Shown here: piece after piece, positions 1 to 11,932 of the stretch
Position numbering within the stretch: the stretch's first letter is position 1
Layout of the letters: each line of letters opens with the position of its first letter
Source: Daphnia pulex
Lineage: Eukaryota; Arthropoda; Branchiopoda; Diplostraca; Daphniidae
Length of the DNA: 64,000 bases
NCBI RefSeq assembly: GCF_021134715.1
Contig: NC_060017.1
Location: 3,658,001-3,722,000, forward strand
Reading direction: 5' to 3'
Translations under genes and position numbers: made by a program
The notes under the pieces: model-generated
The model's input: only the letters and a program-made list of their open reading frames with translations
Told to the model about the DNA's origin: nothing
Database searches by the model: none

Positions 1-98
1 GACTTGCTGACTTGTGCGCTAATTTACTAAATTATACACGCAACTTAATATTTATTCATAGAGAAATAATTGAAGTATTTGTTCAATCTAGGTTTACC

Positions 99-3000
99 AT
101 GTCTCGCTGTTTTATTTTGCTGTTGATTCTATCGCAATTGGCGAAGATCAATACAATTTGTGGGCTGGAGCTGACCTCATCACTCATTAAAGAGAACGTA
201 AATCAACGTGATGATGTTGCTGAGATGGGGATTTCGCAATTATGGGATGATAGAGAGATAGTTTACTTTAGTAATCAATCTCGTGGTCGCCGTTCAAACT
301 ATGAAAATGTTTTGTTTCAAAATGGTAGTCAATACGCCATGAAGGCGACAGGTGAAAATAATTTTTGTCGCGCTCCGGACGGCCAATATTTGCCCATCGA
401 TCTCTTTGCTTTGGATACTTGCGCTCGATGCTATCACTACATCCCGGACAACCCATCTTTTTTTCGCCGCAATAGCAAATGGAATCCGAAGGTGGTCAGA
501 GTGCAGAGTGTGCAGACAGCAGGCACTTTTTATAACGTCACTTTTTTGGTCCATAACCGAAACAACTTAACGGCAAGTTAAAAAAAAAACTTCCTCTATT
601 TAACGAAACACATAGAGCATTTTTTAAATAACCTTTCCTTCATTAACAATTTTCGTTTAATGAACAGTTGCATGTGATTTCAGACGACTTCAGAATAGCA
701 CAGAATAAAATCAGCTTCAAAAAAATATATTTTTACATTCGCCTTTAAAACGAACATTCTTTTTATATTTGTTTTACAGTTAGCCGTCGATTCTGAAGAC
801 AATGAAAGTCAATTACACATGTCTTTTATTGATTTAAAATCACAAGATAAATGGAAATCGTGTTGCAAGGCCGCTGTGGATTGCTGCTACCAAATGCTTG
901 GATTTACGGAATCAAGCGACGTTGCTAATCAGAATCAAAATATTCATTTACTGGATCGACAAATGTACTCTGCAGCAAACGAAACTTCATCAATGTCGAA
1001 GTATTGTCCCCCTACGTGGGATGGTTGGACGTGCTGGCCACAAACCAGACCGTATCAAGTGGCTCTTGCTCAGTGCCCCCATTTCATCTATTTTGAAACT
1101 GAGCCCCCAGCATGTGCACGTAAGTAGAATAAATCTGATTGTCATAGCGTAACAAGATTACATCCTTCAAGATTTGTGAATAATACTAGGTAACGCCGAA
1201 AAGGTATGCACGCTTGACGGGACATGGTATCGACGTGGAGAAACAGGTGCCTCTACAGAAAAAACGAATTATAGTCCTTGCAGTCCTGTCGGCACGTTAA
1301 AACAACGGGCACATGTTCACCTATATGCATATGCCGTCTCAGTTGCCACGCTTCTGCCCGCTATTTTCATCTTCTACTCCTACAAGTATGTTTTTTATTC
1401 ATTAACCAAATTTAAATAGTCAATTGTATTATTTTCAGCATTAACAAAAATCATAGCAGAACTCACCTCAAAAAGAAACTAATCTTTGATCATTTATTTT
1501 GATTCAGGCAGCTAAATGTTTATCGGATACGGCTACATAAGAACATGTTCATTTCCATTTTACTGAACTCCATACTCGTAATAGTTTTCAAAGTTGTCAT
1601 GATTTTACCACAAATTGCGACTTCAGGCAAAAAAGATTCTTACATAAACCAGGTATTTTTCAATAATTCTACAAAAAATACATGATACGATACGTGCGTA
1701 GGTTTTTGTGGTGGGAAAATGAACTTTAATAATCATTTTCATATGACATTTGCAGAATGCACTGGTTTGTCGTCTGATGTTAATCACCGTGAAATACCTG
1801 CGACTAACTAATTACGCGTGGATGTAAGTAGGATACTTGTCTATCGTACGCAAATTTTACGAGCTGAATACTTAATTAAAAATATTACTATACGTTGTAG
1901 GTTTTGTGAGGGCTTCTATCTTCATCGATTAATCGCTGCCGCATTTGCTGAACAAAGCAGTTTCTCCGTCTTTTACGTTATTGGCTGGGGTAATTTTTTG
2001 AAATGATATAAAATTCTTCGGCAAACACCCCCACTATAAATCGGTGGTTTGTCTAGAAATGGATGCACTTAAAGCAATATGAGTCGGTACGATTGAACTA
2101 CTATTATACTCTTTCATTTAGTTCTTCCGCTGTTCCCAGTTGGAATCTATGCCATCATACGTTCAATATGGTATTCACAAATTTAATTTAAAATAAAAAA
2201 TTAAAAAAATTAAAGATTAACTGCCGAGTATTAATTGAAATGTTTGATTTTAGGTATGACAGCCGCTGTTGGATAGAACCGATTGAAGCATGGGAATGGG
2301 TATTGAACACACCCTGCCTATTTTCTTTAGTGGTATGTTTATGAAAGATAATGCAAAAATTAATTTCCATTTTCATCTAATGACAATATTTACATCTAGG
2401 TGAATCTGATTTTCTTAGTAAATATTATTCGCATATTAGTAATGAAACTAAGATCCACAAATACCGCTGAACCCAGCCAATACAGGTAAACATTATAAAT
2501 GATAAAAATAATTAGTAAGTAAGAAAAGCAAGTAAATCTTGAATTTCAATACTAAGATGTCGTTAGTTTAACATAATTAAATTTCTATCTTTTCTAGGAA
2601 AGCAGTTCGAGCTACTCTGGTCTTAGTTCCCCTGGTATTGAGGACCGAATAATATTTTTGTTCCGTACTACATTTTACTTTCTAAATTTTCTCTCTAGTT
2701 TGGCCTTCATTTTGTCGTGACCATCTATCGCCCGTCAAAAGATGGTTGCGATTGGATAGAATTTTATCATTATGCGAACGCCTTACTCGACGGATTACAA
2801 GGATTCTTGGTTGCCATCATATTTTGTTATGGGAATGGCGAAGTAATTTTCTTTTAAATCTTTTATACCTATTACATAACGATGTACAATTATTTTAATT
2901 TATGTTTTTTTTTACTTCTACGCAGGTTCACTACTTGTTGAAACGATCTTACAGACGCTTTAAGGAACAGCGTTGTCTTAGAACAACCAGAAACAATAGA

Positions 3001-3360
3001 CGAAGAAGAACTGAACGGGGGCAAGAAGAAGAAGAGGGAGGGGCGGAAGGCATTGGGTGCTCAGTTTTTCTTGGTCGGAGCAACTTTTCAACGACACACT
3101 TTTCTTTGGCAGATTGCTCTCCCAATCCACATCAAAAACCACTAATGACTACTAGTGGACGAAGCTCTGTATCGGACGAAAGACATTTCTTGAATGAGGC
3201 AGATTCTACGGTTAATGTTGTCAGAAACATATTACCAGAACCTAGTGGGCATGACAGCCTGTTAAATTCGCACTTAAAAGCGTACAATAGACAGGAAATG
3301 TATAAATTTAATTTGAGGAATCCCCAAATTAGGGAAACTTGCCTCGATAATGACAACTAA
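99..3360 (+). CDS. Class B1 (secretin-family) GPCR, calcitonin/PDF-receptor-like
   Basis: Family B1 G-protein-coupled receptor, a plasma-membrane receptor for peptide hormones that usually couples to Gs/cAMP. My spliced model has exons 99-572, 780-1119, 1190-1385, 1508-1652, 1756-1823, 1901-1989, 2122-2170, 2254-2332, 2400-2485, 2598-2634, 2699-2842 and 2926-3360. Phases agree throughout and give 713 aa. The start ATG at 99 opens a signal peptide (MSRCFILLLILSQ). A Cys-rich hormone-binding domain follows (CPPTWDGWTCWPQ near residue 234, then CTLDGTWYRRGE and NYSPC). Seven hydrophobic segments run from about residue 315 to 565, with hallmark MFCEGFYLHRLI in TM3 and KLRSTNTAEPSQYRKAVRA before TM6. 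The ~144-aa tail has a run of Arg/Glu. Several N-glycosylation sites lie in the ectodomain. The first intron is non-canonical or ambiguous (see findings). It resembles insect hector, DH31-R and PDFR; I cannot tell which. AATAAA lies at 3421-3426. Confidence 0.85.
573..779 (+). other. Intron 1 of the GPCR with a candidate GC donor
   Basis: Exon 1 ends at ACG and the next bases are GCAAGT, the consensus of GC-AG introns. The acceptor TTTTACAG ends at 779 and the join is phase 0. An alternative GT-AG intron (577-783, donor GTTAAA, acceptor TTAG) also keeps frame and gives the same protein length, differing only in the two junction residues (LA versus AT). Confidence 0.5.
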
Positions 3361-4135
3361 CAACGGTCATTCACAAATTACCCTTTCAATTTGGATTTCC
3401 TGATTTAACTTTTAATCCATAATAAAAGAAGCTACCAACAAGATTCGAATTCAAAACTAATTGACATACCGAAATAACCGACTTTGTCAAGTTTTACCGA
3501 CTCTGCAAAATCGTCAGTTGCGAGGCTTCGTTCGCTGTCATATAGCTTAGTGTTTTATAAATGGGTTAAATGATTTAAAATTAACGTGTAATTATTGCCC
3601 TGCACAATTTCATGAATGCGGCTTCTTGGGAATTCTATATTATTTATTTACTATGAATATTCATATTTTATTTCATTGTTTTTGTAACCAATTCATTAGT
3701 TCAGACAAAAATGATGTTGTTCCCATTAACGTGTAGTAAACGGAAAAGTAGCTCGTGTTAAACTAAAAATCTAGTTTCTTTGGTATTCACTCCGCAATCC
3801 AAGTTGAGAAAATGAAGAACTTATTTAAAACTTAAACGGAACGGAACACGGAACCGACGGAACTTTTCATCATCTAATTCTCTTCCACTATTGCGAGATC
3901 GCGCAACAAAGCACTGTCACGTCCAACTGTAGGCGTCTGCTGTTCTGTTTTTCACACGTGGAAACGGTGGAAATACTTGTACTTGAACGTGTACTTGACT
4001 TCAGTTCTAGGTTTTTTAGTGAAACTCGTTGGCAGTTGACATTTGGTACTTGTTAGTTGTTCCATTCGATAGAAAAAGGCGTTATTTGAAAAAAAAATTT
4101 CTCAAATATTTGCATAGCATATCAAATTTGCCAAA
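3361..4135. other. Intergenic / UTR between GPCR and TEX10-like gene
   Basis: No convincing ORF. It holds the 3' UTR of the GPCR (AATAAA at 3421-3426) and, from about 3950, the AT-rich leader of the next gene. I see no TATA box at a sensible distance from 4136. Confidence 0.5.
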
Positions 4136-6292
4136 ATGACGAAGAGTGCAAAGCATAAAAAGGAGTTCCGAAAAGAGAAAAACAAAATAAAACTTAAGTT
4201 ATCTTTTAAGGCAGAAAAAAGTGGTAAAAGGAAAAAAGGAGAATTGCTACCTAAAGGCTTAAATGTCACTGATACAAGCTTTAAAACAAAGAAAATTGTT
4301 CTCCCTGATCATATGCGACCGACTGAAGACAGTGGAATACCATTAAGTCATAGAAAACAAACATTTAAGGTAATCAAAGTTGTTTAATTGTGGAATTCAT
4401 AAGTATAATCTTGACTGCTTTCTATTAGGAACTTCTTGCACACATGGGTCATTTTAATGCTGGTGTCCAACAAGATGGCATTAATGGAATGAAAGAACTT
4501 TTAGGAAAATTTCCAGAGGTTTTGGAGGTTTCACTTTCTTCACTTTTGGGGAAGCTCTCAGAACTGATGGCTAACCGGGATGCACAAGTCCGAAAATGTT
4601 CATTGAAACTTCTAGAGCATATTGTTCAGTCCACTTCATCGGAAAAGATTACACCATTTTTCCCCCTTCTTAATGCACAATTAATGTGCTGCATGAATCA
4701 CATATCTTTAGGAATTCAAAAAGATTCACATTTGCTTCTTGATATCCTACTTTCGCATGTTCCTGGCCTTGTTTCTACAGTTGCCATGCAGGTTTTTAAC
4801 GATTTCATTTTATTATAAGTTTAAAAGTACCTAATATTATTTTATATTCACAGATTCTTCCAAACTTTCTTGAGCAAATTTCTTGCAGAGACGATACTAA
4901 AAACGGAAAGCGAGTTTTGACGATAAATCCAAATCAACGACTGACTTCGTTAAAATGGAGACAAGAAGTGCTGACGCGTGTTAATCGGCTTCTTATTCTG
5001 CTCTTGGGGAAAAATCAAATAGATCCACAACAAAACTCCGCAATAATCCCTTTCAGTTGTGGAAAAACCTGTCCTCTGTATATGAAAAGAAATTTTTATA
5101 TCCAGTTGAACATCCGTAGACCTGGTCATTTGTCCGTCAACGACAAATGTTCATCTACCCATCAGCTCCAAGAATTTATTTCTCACCTTTTCCCTCTTCT
5201 CAGTGAAACGTGGGTTGAGGCTATGGCTAGCGAGCAGCTTAATAAAAATCAAGGTATAGTTATTGTTCGATTATTAAAATGTTTCATTGGCATCAGGTTC
5301 CATAATCAGTGCATCGTTTAATTGTTATTATTATATTATTTATATTCAGGTTATTCCCTTATTGGAACTGAAAGTTTGGCTCTATTTACGTGCATCACCA
5401 ATGTGATGTTCACGTTGCGGAGTATCATGAGTCGATCAGAAAACCACTTAGAATTGTTGCGTTGGTTTGAATCCGAATACGGAGAGTTATTGATTCGTAA
5501 CTTTATTCAACGATTCCCTTTCTCGGCTCGTGTAGAAACTGCCCGCAACAAGAAGCAAGCATTAGACCCTCAGTGCCGCGAACAAAACCTCATTCTTTGT
5601 TTTCTCTGGGCCCACCTTGAAATGAAAAGCGCCGCCAAATATTCCGATCTCGTCTTTCAGTACCTTTGTGGTAAGATCTGATTTTATGTAATGGTGTACT
5701 TTTTGTTAAATAATATTTTTTTTTAGGACTTTTTCAATCTTCGGATCAGTACGTTTTTACACAAGTAGAACTCGACAAGCTGAAGGACATTGTGTTGGCT
5801 TGTTGCAGTAAAAAGAATTTGAGAGTTCATGTCGATAATTTGATAGATGTGCTCGTGGAATTTTGTAATCGTATTCGACCAGATCGAAAGGATCGACTGT
5901 ATCTAAACAAGGTACTGATGAATATTGGGGAAACCATTGGTGATCAAGAAGATATGTCATCACTGAAGCGTTGGATTGAAGCATGCCCATCTCTCATCCG
6001 TGATAACGCCAACATGGATCTATTGGAGTCTATAAATCGTGTTATGAGCCGCAACGCCAACTGTTTGGCAAATGGCAGGAAAGAAGTTGATAACCTCATC
6101 GCCCATCTTGAAAAAATCGACAGTAAATCTGAACATTGGAAAGCGGTTTTTGACTTCATATACTTAACGAAGAATCAAGCGTCTGGTCAACTTGAAATAT
6201 CGACACTGCGTGAACAAATTGTTCAACTGCAAGATTCCGATGTTAAAATCTACGGTCTAGGAATGCTAAATATTATCGGAGCAGCAACCTAA
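4136..6292 (+). CDS. TEX10 / IPI1-like pre-rRNA processing protein
   Basis: Homologue of testis-expressed protein 10 and yeast Ipi1, nuclear scaffold proteins of the Rix1 / 5FMC complex needed for ITS2 processing and 60S ribosome maturation. Exons are 4136-4369, 4429-4791, 4854-5253, 5350-5670 and 5727-6292. They join in phase and encode 627 aa, shorter than the ~930 aa of vertebrate TEX10. The first ~50 residues are Lys-rich (MTKSAKHKKEFRKEKNKIK), a likely nucleolar signal. The conserved IPI1 block is in exon 2 (ELLAHMGHFNAGVQQDGING, then MANRDAQVRKCSLKLLEHIV), which reads as helical HEAT/ARM-like repeats. The rest is helical and recognised only from position. Donors and acceptors are all GT-AG. 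A polyadenylation signal AATAAA is at 6310-6315. Confidence 0.85.
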
Positions 6293-6416
6293 GTTTGTAT
6301 TTTGCCCACAATAAACAAGATGTATTACACTTGAAAAACAATCTGGAAACCCCTTTAAACTAAATATTGGCCAAACACATTCAAAAATTCTTCTCTGACA
6401 AAAAAAATGTTCGACT
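6293..6416. other. Convergent 3' junction of TEX10-like and UBE4B genes
   Basis: Only 124 bases separate the two stop codons. AATAAA for the plus-strand gene is at 6310-6315. I see no AATAAA or ATTAAA on the minus strand here, so the UBE4B transcript probably ends inside the neighbouring gene or uses a variant signal. The minus-strand AGTAAA at 6415-6420 overlaps its own stop codon. Confidence 0.5.
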
Positions 6417-9400
6417 TTACTCTTTTTGCCGTTTCCAAGCTACGATACGGAGCTTCAAATCTTCAACAGGCATCAGCATGTCTTCAGTAAGTGGTTGACG
6501 ATTAAAAGGATCGGTAGACGAATTGAGCAAGTGACGAAGGATGACGGCTCTATCCATAACCTTTCCACTAGGTAGAAGGACGGGGTCGTCCATGAGTGTA
6601 TCCATAAGAGGATCACGGAATTCTTCCGGAGCGTCGCTGAAGTCTAGCTCACGTTTTTGATTTTGAAGTACGATTCGTTGCGCTTTAGCAGACAGCTCTC
6701 TCCAATGCGCAATCTGTAAGTAATGTAAAATGTTATGGAAAAAAAACGTAATTAAAAAGATGACAAATCTAACATACTTGAAGTGGAGCTTTGATTAGTG
6801 CTCGCTCTAAACGCACGGCCGCTTCTTCAAAAAGTTCAAAACGGAAAGAGCGCTCATCGGCAGCTAGTGCTTGAGCAAACACATCAGAATCCAAATGAAG
6901 ATAGATATCGGTCAATTGGTCCAAAACACGTCGGGGTTCCCATCCATAATTATCGGCGTTTTTAACTTGAAAGATAATTTTAAAAAACAAACATCACGAT
7001 CAATTATTATCATCCCAAGCCACTAAAACTGATTATTCCGGAATAAATGTATACCTTTGAAATGTTTGCACTTAGGCCCACAGAGCTGTTGTAAATTGAA
7101 ATTGAGCATCGCCGCTAAACGGTCGATCAGCTCAGGACGCAGGAAAGGATCGGGAACATGTTGTGTCAAATAGTGTAGCATGTCGACCGTCTCACGGGCA
7201 AGCGTCAAGTACGATTTACACATACGCTCATCCGTGGAAAGTTGTCGGAGGCGTGTTTCTTTTTGCTCCTCAGGCTGCTGATCCCACGTAGATCGGTTTT
7301 CCATAGCTTCTTGGACTTCATGGATCCTTCGTAGTGACTCAAGGCTTTCATCCAAAAGGAAAGTGGTGTCGTTCATCAGCATATTGATAAATTTGACAAA
7401 CTGTTTGCCTGATTTGAGTTCCTGTATAACAGTTTCTCGGTGGATCGGACTTTGCCACAAACTCTGTAAAAATAAATAAATAAATCCAATCTATTTTTCC
7501 AGAAAAGAAAAGTATGATAAACCTTGAGTATAATGCTGATGTGAAATCGGATTGTAAATTTGTCATAAAACTCTGATGCTGCTCCGGTGGACTCAACATC
7601 TGCGTAGAACTTCATCAGAGAAGGGGGTAACGCTGATTGCGAAATTTTATGAGTCAGCAATCGCTCATGTAACGTTTCCGTACGAGGCTAAAGGGATAAA
7701 GAAATAAGAATAACAAGGAAATAGTTAAAAGTAAAATTTCGTATACCTGGACTGACGGATTCATCATGAAGAGCACTTCAACTAACTTAGCCACCAGATA
7801 AGGATTGTTGAAACAATGAGCTGAACAGACCAGCGTGAGCAACCAGGTCATCACCATCTGATCCACCGTACGAGCAACAATCTGAGGCATGTGCTGCAGG
7901 GCAAGTAAAAGAAATTCGGCTATATCTTCGACGTACCTACAGGAATAGATAAAAGAATTAGCATACTATAAAAATAGCTTTCATTTTGAGAAAAACCCGG
8001 ATGAAATTTTTTATATTACCACTCTGGGTAGTTTGCAAAAAGAGGTGTAGCTTTAGATGGAAGAGTAAAGTTATTCGTGGGAAACATAATTTCTGGACAA
8101 AGGGTCTGCATTTCCAATTCTGCGGCCATGCTGTTAAAATGCATGTAATTGCTGATGAGTTTTTCGTCCATCAACGCAGCTTCGGCGCAAGGTTTGCTTA
8201 ATAAAAGCTTTTTCACCTAGTAATTACAAATTTAAAAAATTAATTAAGTGTTGGCAATCGAAAATCAAACATTTTTGACCAACCTGTTCTTGCCACATAG
8301 CAATAAGCTCCCTATTTCGGCGGGCTGCTGGAGTTTGACTCCATTCTGCTTCTGAATTTTGCATTTCGTCAACGAGTTTTTGATAGTCTTTAAGAGCACG
8401 CATCCTCCGCTGATGTCGTCTTGCGGCCGGCAAATATGCTAAATGCTGGGCATGCAGTGTCATAAACCAACATTCAGTAGGGAATTTACACTCCTGCCAA
8501 ATGTGTCCAGAATCTGGCTGATTCAGTTGCTCGACCCACTGCTGGCTTTCTTGTGAATTCACTCTAATTTTGGTTTCATTGGCCACACTATTGCTAATAC
8601 GACTCTGTGGGTGGAACGGATAAAATACATCCACTTTGTCAAGCTTGATTTTGAGTGAGAGCTGATGCATAACAGCAGCAAGATTGAGAAAAAATCCGTC
8701 ACCAGCAACAAGTCGCGATTCAACATTGATCATTGAACGCTTTTCGTTTCGTTTGAGTGCAACTGCGATCCACTGTAATGTGGCCTCACGCGATCCACTG
8801 TTTGCCAAAAGCGCATAAAACACCTAAAAGAAGAAAGAAATCAAAATACGTCACCACTCACCAGTGTCTTAACTAATGAAGACAAAAATTTACCTTGTGA
8901 AGAAGATTGCGTGTCAATTCCACCTCTTGTTGAAGGCTAGAAACGATTGGTCGTGATTCATTCCCGGTAGTTTTCAGTTTATCGGCGATTCGTACGTCAT
9001 CTTCTGCGAAAAGTGATGTACACAGGAACGGCCCAAGGAAAGTAAACTTCGCAAACTCACGACCCGTTGCCTCTGTAAGTGGCTCTACAAGCCAATTCCC
9101 CATCTTAATCATGAGATTACAAAACGGACGAGTAGAGGAGTTGACGCCTGTTCGACACTCGCACAAATCCGAGAGGACTTGTAGGGCTGCGGTATGCGAG
9201 CTATCGGAGACTGAGCTCTGTTGAGATTCCTTCCGTATAACTAGAAGTAATGGTGAGAATATTTTGGTAAACCGGACATAATCTGACTCAAGATGATGAA
9301 CCAATTCATAGAAAAATTCAGATGGTAAACTGTGTCTCTTCAGGTGTTCATACAGGATGTTGTAATAATCCTTCTTGATTGGCTCTGTTAGAAAACCTTC

Positions 9401-10187
9401 TAATAATAGGGCAAGAGCAGCACACAATTCAGTCTTGATTTTCACCAGGAGCTCCTTTACTGATGAAATACTGCACTTCTTGGAATATTTCTTCATATGT
9501 TCTTCCATCCTTGTATAACAGTCAATCAAATACTGAAGACAGTTGCTTTCAGAGCCTTCTTGAAATAACTGGTTTGGCTTATCCAGAGAATACATTATAA
9601 TATCTAAGGATTCCATTATCATGTCGCCAACTGTCTCCAAAATATAGTGATTGTTCACAAAGCTTACACTTGTCACAAGAGGATTGTTTGGCCAGATGGC
9701 AGATAAAACAATACAACTCTTCTCTGGTTTTCGTGACACACAAAGAATTTTTGCAACAGTTGTGTTAAGGAAGTCCTCAGTACACAAAGTATCAGCATTG
9801 GATTGGACTTTAGATGGAGTTCCGGTAGCTGGTTCATCAGTGTCCATGGCTTCAATCTTGCGTGGTGTTGCACCGTCCATGTCCATAGCTTCAATTTTTC
9901 GTGGAGTTGTACCATCAATATCCATTGGATAATTTTTAACAGGAGTGGAGGGAGTGTATAGCATTGACACATTTTCCATGAAAATAGCATTGCTTGGTTG
10001 TGATGAAGTTGAGGCTGAAGACAAACTAGGGTTGCTCATTGGAGCAACTCCAGTGGACATCACTGCAAGGCGGGCCAACCTTCGCTGGCGTATCTGTATA
10101 AATGAATTTCGTGTAATAAGCTACAATTTGACAACCTTTTTTATTAATTTCAGATAATTCTACCTCTTCTTGAGTTAGTTCACTCAT
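6417..10187 (-). CDS. UBE4B: Ubiquitin conjugation factor E4 B (UBE4B/UFD2), U-box ligase
   Basis: E4 ubiquitin ligase that extends chains on pre-ubiquitylated substrates, working with VCP/p97 in cytosol and nucleus. Nine exons read from the right: 10164-10187, 8894-10093, 8284-8823, 8020-8216, 7747-7936, 7523-7687, 7055-7463, 6778-6965 and 6417-6713. All are GT-AG and phase-consistent, giving 1069 aa (vertebrate proteins are 1173-1302). The N-terminus [18 protein letters not shown] matches the conserved start of the family. An in-frame ATG 24 bases upstream (10211) exists, but conservation favours 10187. The Ufd2 core is clear ([89 protein letters not shown]). The C-terminal U-box keeps [19 protein letters not shown] and [19 protein letters not shown]. 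Low-complexity Ser/Thr and a repeated MDxD block occupy roughly residues 35-80. Confidence 0.95.
9827..9933 (-). repeat. Tandem 13-aa repeat coding for MDxDGxTPRKIEA in UBE4B
   Basis: Within UBE4B exon 2, two near-identical 39-bp units encode [13 protein letters not shown] and [13 protein letters not shown], followed by a third partial unit ([13 protein letters not shown]). The units differ by a few substitutions, so the duplication is fairly recent or under selection. Boundaries are approximate. Confidence 0.75.
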
Positions 10188-11820
10188 GATGGACATAAAC
10201 ACAGTGCTCAAAGTATCACAAATCTTGCCTTGTCATTTGTATGACCAGCTGATTCGAGAGAATAAAGGACTACGGTTTCCAGTTTCCACAACACTAACAC
10301 AGTTTAGCCTGAGTAAACTGAACTGAGCATAGAAGGATCTAGCGGTCAACTTTAAAAGCTGTGACCCGACATCTACCGTAAAATACAAACAACTGCTTAA
10401 AAAAAGAAAAATTGTCTAGCAATAACATGAGACATGAGTCGAGTTCACATTGTTTATCGTAGTGTCGGTCTGTCGGACACACAGAAAACCTTTTATGGAA
10501 TAGATTTAACCTCGTGGAAAATATGGTTGGGTAACTAACTCTGGAAGTCTGTCTCACATTTACCTCGAGTTGAGGGAGAATTGTTGGACCAGCTAAGTCG
10601 TTGCATTTCCTAGTTCTGTTTCCCCCCCCCCCTAAAAAAATGTCAAACTGTTGTAAATAAGGTACACGAATAGCAGATCTCTTTTTTTTTAATTCAGTTG
10701 GGTCGAATATAACGTCGAAACAGTCGGATACAAATTTGAATGTATTTCTGTTGTGAGCATTTTTCAGCGATTTCCTCGATCTTCAATGTTGGGTATAAAT
10801 AGTTAAATACTCGTAGGTCTAAAGAAGTCCATATTGTTAGCTGATAATTCTCTGTGGGTTACGTGAAACGAGTGGAAGATAAGTTGCTATTAGCAATTTA
10901 TTGAATTTTCGTTGCTTGTAACTTTATTTTCAGTAATTTATTCCCCTACTCTTCCAGGTAGAGTAGAGAGCCAACAATATATAGAGTTAACTAACCCAAA
11001 TACGGAGAAGGGAGGGGGGACTTTTAGGGGAAAACCGTTCATCTGTAACCACGTACCCGGTCGTACCCGGTACGCCAAGCTCCTTCAAGGTCCCAGTCGC
11101 CTATAACCTAATTATCCTTTGTACACAGGAAAAAATGCATATCCTTACCTAATACCAATGCAGTTTTCTGGGTATTATCTACCGCTATTACTTAATCATA
11201 TTCCACAATCTGAATTTTCTGGATAGGCTACTATACCTTGCTATTATATATTCTTGTTCCCTTCTGGATGGATTTAGAGATTTTACAGATCAGTACTGTT
11301 TTATAAAGGAAATGGACCTTACTGCCAAATGTATAACCAAAAACTAATAATATTTAATCAACCGCATTTACAATATAGAATTTAATATTTGGAATATCGG
11401 ATCGAAAAACTAGGTTATGTATACACTATGTAGCCTACCTGCCTTTCCGTGTAGGGTACTTTTACAACAAAGTGTATCTATCGGTGTAAACTGCACGTTT
11501 AAGTATCCATTGAGTTTGGCAAAGGTCGTTGAAGAAAGTGTGAATGGTTACGTCGCGTCCTCGTCGTACCTGGTACCACCCAGTCATAGTTTGATACTCC
11601 TTATGCGGCAGCCTCTATCGTGCGCATAAACGACGAACCGCGAACACGTATAGATAGATATTGGTTGAGGCCACAACTTGAACCTTTTAACCGCATCGTT
11701 TGTCTGACTTCCGTATAACGTGATGGTCATGCTATACTGTTCTCCTTTCCCTTGCATACTATGGACTGCATACTAGGGTATCCATACTATCCCTTGCATA
11801 CCCTGGCGTATCTCCGGTGA
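10188..11820. other. Intergenic region without a supported gene
   Basis: It contains the UBE4B leader and promoter and the upstream region of the Tyr-rich peptide gene. I see a poly-C tract near 10621, a CGTACCCGGT direct duplication around 11050-11070, and repeated CTTGCATAC words near 11750-11810. No ORF has a signal peptide, a domain or consistent splicing. Confidence 0.4.
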
Positions 11821-11821
11821 A

Positions 11822-11856
11822 TATAAAGAGCGAAAGTTTTTGAGCAAAAATCAGTT
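11822..11856 (+). promoter_or_regulatory. TATA box plus arthropod initiator
   Basis: TATAAA at 11822-11827 is followed by TCAGTTCG at 11851. The A of TCAGT lies 31 bases after the first T of the TATA box, the standard arthropod core-promoter spacing. It predicts a start near 11853 and a leader of about 80 bases. Confidence 0.8.
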
Positions 11857-11932
11857 CGTCTTCGGCGCAACAACCAGCAACAACAAGATCATTCGATCTT
11901 CACCCACTCGCACTAAAATTCAAGCTGATAAA

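Noticed and set aside
9651..9932. Plus-strand ORF inside UBE4B
   Set aside because: Antisense shadow of UBE4B exon 2.
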